Assembly (NCBI GenBank): GCA_013373385.1
Contig: JABXHX010000030.1
Span: forward strand, 1-64,000
DNA: 64,000 nt
Direction of reading: 5' to 3'
From: Flavobacteriaceae bacterium
Lineage (GTDB): Bacteria; Bacteroidota; Bacteroidia; Flavobacteriales; Flavobacteriaceae
Below the pieces are notes generated by a model. That model made no database searches and was not told where the DNA came from. It saw only the letters and a program-made list of their open reading frames with translations. The position numbers were made by a program, and so were the translations under genes. Positions 41,609 through 50,836 of the stretch are shown here, one piece after another. Positions within the stretch are counted from its first letter, which is position 1, and each line of letters starts with the position of its first letter.

Positions 41609-42496
41609 CTATGCTTCAAAACTAGCTCCGCTTGCCGAAACGCTTCTGTCAATTTTACGCATCAATCCTTGTAATACTTTACCAGGACCAACTTCTACAA
41701 ATTCTGTTCCTCCATCAGCAATCATAGATTGCACACACTGTGTCCATTTTACTGGCGCTGTTAATTGCGCAATTAAATTTTCTTTAATTTCTTCTGGATT
41801 TGTAACCGCTTTCGCAGGTACATTTTGATATACTGGACAAGTAGGCTCGTTAAAGGTAGTTGCTTCAATTGCTGCTGCTAATTCTTCTCTAGCTGGCTCC
41901 ATCATTGGAGAATGGAAAGCTCCACCAACAGGTAATAACAAGGCTCTTCTTGCTCCTTTTTCTGTTAAAACTTCACAAGCTTTTTCAACAGCAGGAACTT
42001 CTCCTGAAATTACTAATTGCCCTGGACAATTATAATTAGCTGCTACCACTACTCCGTCAATAGATTCACAAACTTCTTCTACTACATTATCTTCCAACCC
42101 TAAAACTGCCGCCATTGTAGATGGTACTATTTCACATGCTTTTTGCATCGCCAATGCTCTTTTAGAAACTAATTTTAATCCATCTTCAAAAGACAATACA
42201 CCATTAGCAACTAAAGCAGATAATTCACCCAAAGAATGACCTGCAACCATTTCTGGCTGAAAAGAATCACCTAACACTTTTGCTAAAATTACTGAATGTA
42301 AAAAGATAGCTGGCTGCGTAACTTTAGTTTGTTTTAATTCTTCTGCTGTTCCTTCAAACATCACATCAGTGATACTAAACCCTAATATTTCATTCGCTTT
42401 TTCAAATAAGTCTTGAGCAACAGGAGAATTCTCGTACAAATCCAATCCCATTCCTGTAAACTGCGCCCCTTGACCAGGAAAAATATATGCTTTCAT
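41609..42496 (-). CDS. fabD: Malonyl CoA-acyl carrier protein transacylase; start at MKAYIFPGQ
   Basis: FPGQGAQFTGMG, AGHSLGELSAL, GGAFHSPMM. Confidence 0.95.
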   Translation of the reverse strand: MKAYIFPGQGAQFTGMGLDLYENSPVAQDLFEKANEILGFSITDVMFEGTAEELKQTKVTQPAIFLHSVILAKVLGDSFQPEMVAGHSLGELSALVANGVLSFEDGLKLVSKRALAMQKACEIVPSTMAAVLGLEDNVVEEVCESIDGVVVAANYNCPGQLVISGEVPAVEKACEVLTEKGARRALLLPVGGAFHSPMMEPAREELAAAIEATTFNEPTCPVYQNVPAKAVTNPEEIKENLIAQLTAPVKWTQCVQSMIADGGTEFVEVGPGKVLQGLMRKIDRSVSASGASFEA

Positions 42497-42574
42497 TTTG
42501 ATTAATTTTCTTAATTGTTTGTAGGTGCAAACATACAAATTTTTAAAATCACAAGAAATCACTAACTTCGTTAT

Positions 42575-43261
42575 ATGACAGTCAACCAAAAATCATCTGC
42601 TCAGTTAATCTACTTAATCTTAGCTGCACTATTTATTGCCTCATTAGTTACCTCTAACTTAATCTTTCAAAAGTTTTTTTATTGGGAACCTTTTGGAATT
42701 TATCGCTTTGAAATTTCTGTTGGTATTTTACCTTATCCAATTACGTTTTTAATTACTGATATTTTATCTGAGATTTACGGAAAGGAAAAGGCAAATCAGG
42801 TAGTGGTTGCGGGTATTTTTGCTTCTTTTTTTTCTATGTTAATTATTTTGGTTGCTGATTATGCTCCTGCAATTGATAACTCGCCAATAGACAATCAGGT
42901 TTTTTCTAGAGTTTTTGGACTATCACCTTTGGCCGTATTAGCTTCAATGTTGGCTTACTTAGCAGCACAATTTATTGACATCCGTATTTTTCATTTTTGG
43001 AAAAGAAAAACAAATGGAAAACATTTATGGTTACGAAATAACTTCTCAACCTTTTCTTCTCAGTTTATAGACACTTTCACTGTATTGTTTTTATTGTGTT
43101 CTTTTGAAGTATTACCATGGAGTATTTTTGGAGGATTGTTATTAAGCGGATTTTTATTTAAGGTAATTATTGCAGCTCTAGATACTCCAATTTTATACTT
43201 ACTAGTTTACGTATTTAGGAAAAAATTCGACTTGAAAGTTGGTGAAGAAATTAGGGATTAA
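42575..43261 (+). CDS. Queuosine precursor transporter (YhhQ/VUT family)
   Basis: Multi-TM; ILPYPITFLITDILSEIYGKEKANQVV motif. Confidence 0.92.
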   Translation: MTVNQKSSAQLIYLILAALFIASLVTSNLIFQKFFYWEPFGIYRFEISVGILPYPITFLITDILSEIYGKEKANQVVVAGIFASFFSMLIILVADYAPAIDNSPIDNQVFSRVFGLSPLAVLASMLAYLAAQFIDIRIFHFWKRKTNGKHLWLRNNFSTFSSQFIDTFTVLFLLCSFEVLPWSIFGGLLLSGFLFKVIIAALDTPILYLLVYVFRKKFDLKVGEEIRD

Positions 43262-43330
43262 TTTTTTAACAAATTCTTTGTAAACAATCAATAACTAACA
43301 CGTCTAAACTTTCATTAAAAAACAATTTAG

Positions 43331-44041
43331 ATGAAAACAATATTTTCTTTAAGCTTCTTATTTTTATTTATTACAGCTATTAATGCACAAACTGAAAACT
43401 ATCATTCATTATTGCAAAAACATGTTGATAAAAAAGGAAATGTAAACTACAAAAGTTTTAAAACAGATGAATCTAAACTAGGTGAATATATTACTTATTT
43501 ACAAAAAACCTCACCTCAAAAAGATTGGTCAGATAATAAAACAAAAGCTTTTTGGATTAATGCTTACAATGCCTATACATTGAAACTCATTTTAGACAAT
43601 TTTCCTATAAAAAGCATTACAAAAATTAAGAAAAGAGGAAAAGATGCGTGGAGTATTCCTTTTGCAAATGTTGGTGGTAAAAATTATACCTTAAATCAAA
43701 TTGAGCATGAAATCTTACGTAAAGATTTTGATGACCCAAGAATACATGTTGGCGTAAACTGTGCTTCGGGATCATGTCCGTTATTATCAAATATTGCATT
43801 TACAGAAAAAAATATAGATTCTGAATTAGAAAGATTAATGAAACTATTTATTAATGACCCTAACAGGAATAGAATTACCGCTAAAAAAGTATACTTATCT
43901 AGAATCTTTGAGTGGTATAAAGGAGATTTTATTAAAAATGGTTCTTTAATAGATTATTTAAACAAATATTCTACTACAAAAATCAATAAAAAAGCCAAGG
44001 TAAGATATCTTGAGTATGATTGGAATTTAAATGGTAAATAG
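43331..44041 (+). CDS. DUF547 domain-containing secreted protein
   Basis: KAFWINAYNAYTLKLILDNFPIKSI; VGVNCASGSCP. Confidence 0.9.
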   Translation: MKTIFSLSFLFLFITAINAQTENYHSLLQKHVDKKGNVNYKSFKTDESKLGEYITYLQKTSPQKDWSDNKTKAFWINAYNAYTLKLILDNFPIKSITKIKKRGKDAWSIPFANVGGKNYTLNQIEHEILRKDFDDPRIHVGVNCASGSCPLLSNIAFTEKNIDSELERLMKLFINDPNRNRITAKKVYLSRIFEWYKGDFIKNGSLIDYLNKYSTTKINKKAKVRYLEYDWNLNGK

Positions 44042-44073
44042 TATCTTTATTTTTTAAGATTAATAGAACGCAA

Positions 44074-44409
44074 ATGTCAAAAACATATTACGATCCGGCT
44101 GATTTAAGAAAGTTTGGAAAGATTACAGAATGGAGTGAAGAACTTGGTAACAAGTTCTTTGATTATTACGGAAAAGTATTTGAAGAAGGTGCTTTATCTG
44201 CCAGAGAGAAATCATTAATTGCATTAGCTGTTGCGCATACAGAACAATGCCCATATTGTATTGACGCTTATACAAAGGATGGTTTACAACGCGGAATTAC
44301 CAAAGAAGAAATGATGGAAGCAGTACATGTTGGTGCAGCAATTAAAAGCGGTGCCACATTGGTACACGGTGTACAAATGATGAATAAAGTCAATAAATTA
44401 GAAATGTAA
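44074..44409 (+). CDS. Arsenosugar biosynthesis-associated peroxidase-like protein (carboxymuconolactone decarboxylase family)
   Basis: AHTEQCPYCIDAYTKDGLQ AhpD/CMD motif; next to arsS. Confidence 0.85.
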   Translation: MSKTYYDPADLRKFGKITEWSEELGNKFFDYYGKVFEEGALSAREKSLIALAVAHTEQCPYCIDAYTKDGLQRGITKEEMMEAVHVGAAIKSGATLVHGVQMMNKVNKLEM

Positions 44410-44486
44410 GTAGAGAACCAATTTTTTACAAAATTGTGTGAATCGATTATTCCAACGAAAGTTAGAATCTCATTTTAAATAAAAAT

Positions 44487-45539
44487 ATGCCTAAAAAATC
44501 ACTTTTAGCTAGAAACAACGATTTAGCAAATACACAACATCAATTAGAAATTCTATCAAACGGAATTTTTAAAGATGAGTTACCTACGTTTGCTAACAAA
44601 ATAAAAGAAAGCAATCAATTTCCTCTACGTCCAAAAAAGTTAGAAATTTTACAAATCAACTTAGGGTATATGTGTAATCAAGTTTGTGCACATTGTCATG
44701 TTGATGCTGGTCCAGACAGAAAAGAAATCATGACAATTGAAACCATGAACCAATGTTTGGATGTGATTAAAAAAACAGAGGCGCATACCTTAGATTTAAC
44801 TGGTGGAGCACCAGAAATGAATCCAAATTTTCGTTGGTTTGTAGAAGAAGCTTCTAAAGCTGGAATTAAGGACTTTATCGTTCGATCAAACCTTACAATT
44901 ATTCGTGCAAATAAAAAATATTACGATTTACCTGAATTCTTTAAAAAACACAATGTGCATGTAGTTTCTTCCATGCCTCACTGGACAAGAGGAAAAACAG
45001 ACAAACAACGTGGTGATGGTGTTTTTGACAAATCGATAAAAGCTTTGCAAATGCTAAATGAAGTTGGTTATGGTGTAGAAGGAACTAATCTTAAATTGGA
45101 TTTAGTTTACAATCCTTCAGGAGCTTTTTTACCAGGAGATCAACAAGGGCTGGAAAACGATTTCAAGAAAGCTTTAAAAGAAGATTTTAATATTGACTTT
45201 AATAGCCTGTTTGCAATAACCAATTTACCAATTAGTCGATTTTTAGATTATTTAATTGCTTCAGAAAATTATGAAGATTATATGTATGCCTTGGTAGAAG
45301 CATACAACCCAATGGCAGTTGAAAATGTAATGTGTACCAATACTATTTCTGTGAGTTGGGATGGTTGGTTGTACGATTGTGATTTCAATCAAATGCTGAA
45401 TCTAAAGGTGAATGCTAAAGTGAAACATATTTCTGAATACAATGAAGAAATTTTACAAAACAGAAATATCATCATCAATCAACATTGTTACGGATGTACA
45501 GCTGGAGCAGGAAGTAGTTGTCAAGGAGTTGTAGCATAA
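44487..45539 (+). CDS. arsS: Arsenosugar biosynthesis radical SAM protein ArsS
   Basis: Radical SAM CNQVCAHCHVDAGPDRKEIM; C-terminal CYGCTAGAGSSCQG; operon context. Confidence 0.9.
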   Translation: MPKKSLLARNNDLANTQHQLEILSNGIFKDELPTFANKIKESNQFPLRPKKLEILQINLGYMCNQVCAHCHVDAGPDRKEIMTIETMNQCLDVIKKTEAHTLDLTGGAPEMNPNFRWFVEEASKAGIKDFIVRSNLTIIRANKKYYDLPEFFKKHNVHVVSSMPHWTRGKTDKQRGDGVFDKSIKALQMLNEVGYGVEGTNLKLDLVYNPSGAFLPGDQQGLENDFKKALKEDFNIDFNSLFAITNLPISRFLDYLIASENYEDYMYALVEAYNPMAVENVMCTNTISVSWDGWLYDCDFNQMLNLKVNAKVKHISEYNEEILQNRNIIINQHCYGCTAGAGSSCQGVVA

Positions 45540-45543
45540 ATTA

Positions 45544-45570
45544 ATGTCGTATTGAGCATAGTCAAGATAT
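45544..45570 (+). repeat. Dispersed intergenic repeat, copy 1 (ATGTCGTATTGAGCATAGTCAAGATAT)
   Basis: 21 of 27 nt match the copy at 48599. Confidence 0.5.
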
Positions 45571-45578
45571 TACTAAAA

Positions 45579-46100
45579 ATGAAAAAAATTATTTACATAT
45601 TCATTTTCCTTTTTTCACTTTCTGTAAGTGGGCAAAAATCGTTGACAAAACTATTAAAGAAATACAATACTGAAAGTGTTCCGTATGCATCTGTTAAACA
45701 AGTAAATAATTTATTAAAAATATCTTTAGACTCCGCTCAAGGTGACAATGTTATTTTATTAGATGCAAGAGAACTCAAAGAATATAAGGTTAGTCATATT
45801 AAGAATGCAATTCACGTAGGCTATGATGAGTTTAATTTAAAAGAAACAACCTCAAAACTAAAAGATAAGAATGCTACCATTGTTGTGTATTGCTCAGTTG
45901 GTATTCGATCTGAAGACATTGCAGAGAAATTACAAAAAGCTGGCTATACAAATGTGTACAATTTATTTGGCGGAATTTTCGAATGGAAAAACAAAGAAAA
46001 TACAGTGGTAGATTCAAAAAACAATCCAACAGAACAAGTACATACCTTTAGCAAAGCATGGAGTACATGGTTAAAAAAAGGAGTTAAGATTTATGAGTAA
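45579..46100 (+). CDS. Secreted rhodanese-like domain protein
   Basis: Signal peptide; VILLDARELKEYKVSHIKNAIHVGYDEF; VVYCSVGIRSEDIA active-site loop. Confidence 0.9.
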   Translation: MKKIIYIFIFLFSLSVSGQKSLTKLLKKYNTESVPYASVKQVNNLLKISLDSAQGDNVILLDARELKEYKVSHIKNAIHVGYDEFNLKETTSKLKDKNATIVVYCSVGIRSEDIAEKLQKAGYTNVYNLFGGIFEWKNKENTVVDSKNNPTEQVHTFSKAWSTWLKKGVKIYE

Positions 46101-46725
46101 AAATTTATTAATCGTCTTTGTAAAAAACATCATCCTAGGCAAAGTAAAAACACGTTTAGCCAAAACCATTGGAGATGTTGGTGCCTTTAATATTTATTAC
46201 GAGTTGTTTTCTATTACTGAAAAAGCATCACAAGAAGTTGATGTTGATAGGCATATTTATTTTTCTGATGTTATCATTCCGTCAAAATGGGAAAACGATG
46301 AAAAGTTTGTTCAGGAAGGAAATGATTTAGGAGAAAAAATGCAACATGCTTTTCAGCATGGGTTTAATCAAGGATATGAAAATATTATTTTAATTGGTTC
46401 TGATTTACCTAATATCTCAAAAGAAATTATTGATAATGGCTTTGAAAAATTAAATACTCATAATATTGTATTTGGACCAGCAGAAGATGGTGGCTATTAT
46501 TTAATCGGCATGTCCAACATGAATACTTCAATTTTCGAAAACAAACCTTGGAGTCAATCAGAATTATTAGAGGTAACTTTGAATCAGTTAAAGGAGCAAA
46601 AAGAATCTGTTGGATTGATAGAAACCTTAAATGACATTGATACTTTTGAAGATTTAATCGCTTCCGATTTTTATAAAAACAATCCTAAGATTCAACAAAT
46701 TATACAACAAACCAACCCAGCATAA
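46093..46725 (+). CDS. TIGR04282-family arsenosugar biosynthesis glycosyltransferase
   Basis: LGKVKTRLAKTIG; LIGSDLPNIS; GPAEDGGYYLIGM. Confidence 0.87.
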   Translation: MSKNLLIVFVKNIILGKVKTRLAKTIGDVGAFNIYYELFSITEKASQEVDVDRHIYFSDVIIPSKWENDEKFVQEGNDLGEKMQHAFQHGFNQGYENIILIGSDLPNISKEIIDNGFEKLNTHNIVFGPAEDGGYYLIGMSNMNTSIFENKPWSQSELLEVTLNQLKEQKESVGLIETLNDIDTFEDLIASDFYKNNPKIQQIIQQTNPA

Positions 46726-47547
46726 ATGAAAAAACAGGCAGCACTTAAAGAAACAATAGAGTACTTAAAAGCAAACGGAATTACAGCTCCTGAAATCGGA
46801 ATTGTTTTAGGAACAGGATTAGGAAAACTAGTAGATGAAATTCAAATCGAAAAAGAGATTCCGTATGCAGATATCCCTAATTTCCCTCAAGCTACTGTTG
46901 AGTTTCATTCTGGTAAAATTATTTACGGAACACTATCTGGCAAAAAAGTAATTGTAATGTCTGGTCGTTTTCATGTGTACGAAGGATACAATCTTTGGGA
47001 AGTAACATATGGAATTAGAGCTATGCATGGATTAGGAATTCAACATTTATTAATTTCTAATGCTGCAGGTGCTATTAATTTAAGTTATAAAAAAGGAGAT
47101 TTAATGCTTATTGAAGATCACATTAATCTACAAGGAAGCTCACCATTAGCTTTTAAAGGTGCTAACCAATTCGGAAATATTTTTGCAGATATGCTAGAAC
47201 CCTATTCAAAAAAAATCAATGCTCTGATGAAAGCTATTGCTATACAAAACGACATACAATTGCATGAAGGTGTATATGCCAGCGTAGTTGGGCCGCAATT
47301 AGAAACAAGAGCAGAATATAGAATGCTACAAATTTTAGAGACAGATGCTGTGGGGATGAGTACAGTTCCAGAAGTGATTGTAGCAAAACAACTAGGATTG
47401 CCTTGTGCGGCGATTTCGGTACTCACAGACGAATGTGATCCAAAAAATTTACAACCTGTAGACATTGCAGAAATTATTACTGTTGCTGGAGAAGCCGAAC
47501 CAAAAATGATAACATTATTTAAAGAAATTATCAGATTATTAGATTAG
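46726..47547 (+). CDS. Purine-nucleoside phosphorylase
   Basis: GIVLGTGLGKLVDEI, MSGRFHVYEGY, SNAAGAIN, VVGPQLETRAEYRML, VGMSTVPEVIVA. Confidence 0.93.
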   Translation: MKKQAALKETIEYLKANGITAPEIGIVLGTGLGKLVDEIQIEKEIPYADIPNFPQATVEFHSGKIIYGTLSGKKVIVMSGRFHVYEGYNLWEVTYGIRAMHGLGIQHLLISNAAGAINLSYKKGDLMLIEDHINLQGSSPLAFKGANQFGNIFADMLEPYSKKINALMKAIAIQNDIQLHEGVYASVVGPQLETRAEYRMLQILETDAVGMSTVPEVIVAKQLGLPCAAISVLTDECDPKNLQPVDIAEIITVAGEAEPKMITLFKEIIRLLD

Positions 47548-47625
47548 TTGGCTTTTTAGATTGTTAGAAAACCAATCTAAAAATCTAAAAGCGAAACGTT
47601 CTAAGAATCTACAAATCCATAGAAA

Positions 47626-48594
47626 ATGAGTTACCTAGAAACCACACACAATGTATATAAAGAAGCAGCCTTAACACCAGATGTTGGATTATGCTGTACT
47701 ACAAATCCGATTTGGGAATTACCAGGATTAAAAATTCCACGAATTATGCAAGAAATGAACTACGGATGTGGTTCAACCGTACACGCACGTGATTTAACCA
47801 ACAATCCAACAATATTATATGTAGGTGTTGGCGGTGGTATGGAATTATTACAATTCTCATACTTCAACAGACAAAAAGGTGGTGTCATTGGTTTGGATGT
47901 GGTTGATGAAATGTTAGAAGCATCACGTAAAAACTTTAAAGTAGCTGAAGAGCAAAACGATTGGTTTAAATCTGATTTTGTCGATTTACGAAAAGGAGAT
48001 GCTATGAATTTACCTGTGGAAGACAACTCTATAGATGTGGCCGCTCAAAACTGCTTGTTTAATATTTTTAAAGAAGACGATTTGCAAAAAGCCATTGCAG
48101 AAATGTATCGTGTGTTAAAACCTCATGGTCGTTTAGTAATGAGCGATCCTACTTGTGAGCAACCTATGAATGATGAATTACGTAACGACGAACGTTTGCG
48201 TGCTTTGTGTTTGTCTGGAAGTTTACCAATTGCTGACTATGTAAAAGCATTGACAGATGCTGGTTTTGGAACCATTGAAATTAGAGCTAGAAAACCATAC
48301 AGAATATTAGATCCGAAGAATTACCCAACGGATGAATTGATTTACATTGAATCTATTGAAGTAGCAGCCATTAAAGATCCAATGCCTGCAGACGGACCTT
48401 GTGTTTTTACAGGAAAAGCTGCGATTTATTTTGGTGATGAAGATTATTTTGATGACAATGCAGGGCACGTTTTACTAAAAAATCAACCCTTAGCAATTTG
48501 TGATAAAACTGCAGGAGCACTACAAGCCTTAGGAAGGGATGATATTTTCTTTTCTCCCTCTACTTTTCATTATGATGGTGGTGGGTGTTGCTAG
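47626..48594 (+). CDS. arsM: Arsenosugar biosynthesis arsenite methyltransferase ArsM
   Basis: SAM motif LYVGVGGGMELLQFSY; LDVVDEMLEASRKN; conserved cysteines (GLCCTTN, NCLFNIF, C-terminal GGGCC). Confidence 0.88.
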   Translation: MSYLETTHNVYKEAALTPDVGLCCTTNPIWELPGLKIPRIMQEMNYGCGSTVHARDLTNNPTILYVGVGGGMELLQFSYFNRQKGGVIGLDVVDEMLEASRKNFKVAEEQNDWFKSDFVDLRKGDAMNLPVEDNSIDVAAQNCLFNIFKEDDLQKAIAEMYRVLKPHGRLVMSDPTCEQPMNDELRNDERLRALCLSGSLPIADYVKALTDAGFGTIEIRARKPYRILDPKNYPTDELIYIESIEVAAIKDPMPADGPCVFTGKAAIYFGDEDYFDDNAGHVLLKNQPLAICDKTAGALQALGRDDIFFSPSTFHYDGGGCC

Positions 48595-48598
48595 TTGT

Positions 48599-48625
48599 AT
48601 GTCATTTTGAGCGGAGTCGAGAAAT
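48599..48625 (+). repeat. Dispersed intergenic repeat, copy 2 (ATGTCATTTTGAGCGGAGTCGAGAAAT)
   Basis: 21 of 27 nt match the copy at 45544. Confidence 0.55.
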
Positions 48626-48642
48626 CTTTTAAAAAGAAATTA

Positions 48643-48683
48643 AAAAAACGTTTATTTCATTAACTTTGAAATAAACGTTTTTT
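48643..48683 (+). terminator. Strong hairpin terminator after arsM
   Basis: aaaaaacgtttatttca-ttaact-ttgaaataaacgtttttt, about 17-bp arms. Confidence 0.8.
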
Positions 48684-48686
48684 GTT

Positions 48687-49568
48687 ATGAAAAGAATATT
48701 TGGAGAAATTGAAGGCTTTAAAGAAGGTCACCAATTTAATAATAGAATGGAAATTTCGATTTCAGGAATTCATAGACCTCCACAAGCTGGAATAAGTGGA
48801 AGTCAGAATGAAGGTGCAGATTCAATTGTAATTTCAGGAGGTTATGAGGATGACAAAGATTTTGGAAATGAAATAATTTACACCGGACATGGTGGAAGAA
48901 GTAATGAAACTGGAAAACAAGTTGCTGATCAACAATTAACACGACAAAATTTAGCTCTTGCCAAAAGTTGTTTAGAAGGATTACCTATAAGAGTTATTCG
49001 AGGCAGACATAAAGGCTCAAAATTTGGGCCAGATGAAGGATATAGATATGACGGACTATATTTAATAGAAAAGTATTGGAAAAAGAAAGGAAAAAGTGGT
49101 TACTATGTTTTTCTTTTTAAACTTATCAAAATAGAAAAAAGCATTTCTAACATTCAAAATATTGTAGAAGAATCTCCTGAAGAATATCAAACAAAAAGAG
49201 TTTCAACTCAAGTACAAAGAATAATAAGAAACACTCAGTTAAGTAGAAAAATAAAAGACCTTTATAATTATAAATGTCAAATTTGTAATACAAGAATTGA
49301 AACTTCATCAGGTTATTATGCTGAAGCAGCACATATTAAACCATTAGGCTCTCCTCATAACGGACCAGATGTAATTGAGAATTTACTGTGTCTTTGTCCA
49401 AATCATCATGTAATGTTTGATTTTGGTGGTTTCTCAATTTTACCAAACTTAGATATTATTGGAATTGAGGGAGGTTTAACAGTACACAAAAAGCACAAAA
49501 TTTCAATTGACTATCTCAGCTATCATTTTGAACATTTTTATGACGAAAGAAATAAAAAAGATTTCTAA
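48687..49568 (+). CDS. SRA-YDG domain plus HNH endonuclease protein (type IV restriction-like)
   Basis: SRA: FGEIEGFKEGHQFNNRMEISISGIHRPPQAGISG...DSIVISGGYEDDKDFGNEIIYTGHGG...YRYDGLY; HNH: CQICNTRIE...AEAAHIKPLGSPHNGPDVIENLLCLCPNHHVMFD. Confidence 0.93.
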   Translation: MKRIFGEIEGFKEGHQFNNRMEISISGIHRPPQAGISGSQNEGADSIVISGGYEDDKDFGNEIIYTGHGGRSNETGKQVADQQLTRQNLALAKSCLEGLPIRVIRGRHKGSKFGPDEGYRYDGLYLIEKYWKKKGKSGYYVFLFKLIKIEKSISNIQNIVEESPEEYQTKRVSTQVQRIIRNTQLSRKIKDLYNYKCQICNTRIETSSGYYAEAAHIKPLGSPHNGPDVIENLLCLCPNHHVMFDFGGFSILPNLDIIGIEGGLTVHKKHKISIDYLSYHFEHFYDERNKKDF

Positions 49569-50836
49569 AAATACTGTCCAATTCCAAAAACTAATCCTTT
49601 AGATTTTCCATTGGTAAGCTCCACCCCATAATCAATTCTAAAAATGGCGTTGAATACTTTTTTATTGATTATACGCAAACCCAATCCGCTAAATACTTTT
49701 TGATTTTCACTTTTTGTAAAATCACTGAATTCACCTCCAGGCTTACGCCATGTACCAGCATCTAAAAACACATTACTTTGCAGTACATAGCTTCCTTTTT
49801 CTAATAATGTATGTCTGTATTCTGTATTGTACACAATGCTTCCTGTACCTCTATCAACCAAAATACCTACCCCACGTAAATTTACATTATTATCTAGTGC
49901 AAAAGGCGCAAACGGACTTTTATTGTTGGTAGATAATCCTATACGTAATCTGTTTGCCCAATTACCTTTTTTCCAAAGTCTCCTGAAATAAAAAAAATCG
50001 TTCCAAGCAACAAAAAACTCATCTTGAAAATTATTTTTAGAAGTAATCATCTGAGTATATAATTCGTTTTTAAATCCGTCTATATACTGGTAGTGATAGG
50101 TTAAATTATTGTAACCATACACAAACTTAAACATAGTTTTGTTGATGTCTAATTCTTGTGGAATAGAAGGCGACGTGGTGCCACTTACATAATTGTATTT
50201 TTCTTTAAAAAAGTTTACTCCAAAAGCTAGCTTATTTTTAAAGTTAAGTTGATATAACAGTAAGGTTTCTAAAGCAATGTTTTGATATTTATAATTTGCA
50301 GAGCCACTATCAAAATACAAAGGCTCTTCACTTACCCAATTTTGATGATTTACTGCCAACCCTAATTTATTTGAAAACAAAAATGGTGCGCTAAAATTTA
50401 TACCATAAGAATGATAACCATTGTTTTGATAAAAACCTCCGAGTGTTATATTCCTTCCTAAGAAATTGTAATCGTATAAACCTACTTTATAGGCAAATTT
50501 CTTATTGGTTGTTGTCCAAATACTAACAGACGGAATCAGCGTTCTATTTTCTTCTATCTTAAAAACTACATGATACTGCTGTGCTTGAACTTGAATTACA
50601 TGATAATTCGCATACGAAACTGCGGGTAATTCTTTTAGTCTTTTAATGTCTTTATGCAATACAACTGAATCTAAATAAGTATTTGCTTTTGTTAACAAAA
50701 AAGAGGTTAATACTGCTGCTTTAGTTTTTGTGTTTCCTTTGATAATTACTTGCTTTACCACTCTTTCTTGCCCTATTATTTGAGCAGAAAAAAAGAGGCA
50801 AAAAAACACTACTACTAATCTCATTTTATTGTGCAA
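49565..50836 (-). CDS. BamA/TamA (Omp85-like) outer-membrane protein with POTRA-like N-terminus
   Basis: Signal peptide, VKQVIIKGNTKTKAAVLTSFLLTKANT POTRA-like, C-terminal barrel ending in IGQYF. Confidence 0.78.
   Translation of the reverse strand: MHNKMRLVVVFFCLFFSAQIIGQERVVKQVIIKGNTKTKAAVLTSFLLTKANTYLDSVVLHKDIKRLKELPAVSYANYHVIQVQAQQYHVVFKIEENRTLIPSVSIWTTTNKKFAYKVGLYDYNFLGRNITLGGFYQNNGYHSYGINFSAPFLFSNKLGLAVNHQNWVSEEPLYFDSGSANYKYQNIALETLLLYQLNFKNKLAFGVNFFKEKYNYVSGTTSPSIPQELDINKTMFKFVYGYNNLTYHYQYIDGFKNELYTQMITSKNNFQDEFFVAWNDFFYFRRLWKKGNWANRLRIGLSTNNKSPFAPFALDNNVNLRGVGILVDRGTGSIVYNTEYRHTLLEKGSYVLQSNVFLDAGTWRKPGGEFSDFTKSENQKVFSGLGLRIINKKVFNAIFRIDYGVELTNGKSKGLVFGIGQYF

Noticed and set aside
44074-48594. 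Arsenosugar operon as a wholly new system
   Set aside because: ArsM/ArsS and associated genes are already described; only the context features (DUF547, secreted rhodanese, missing regulator) are reported as open questions
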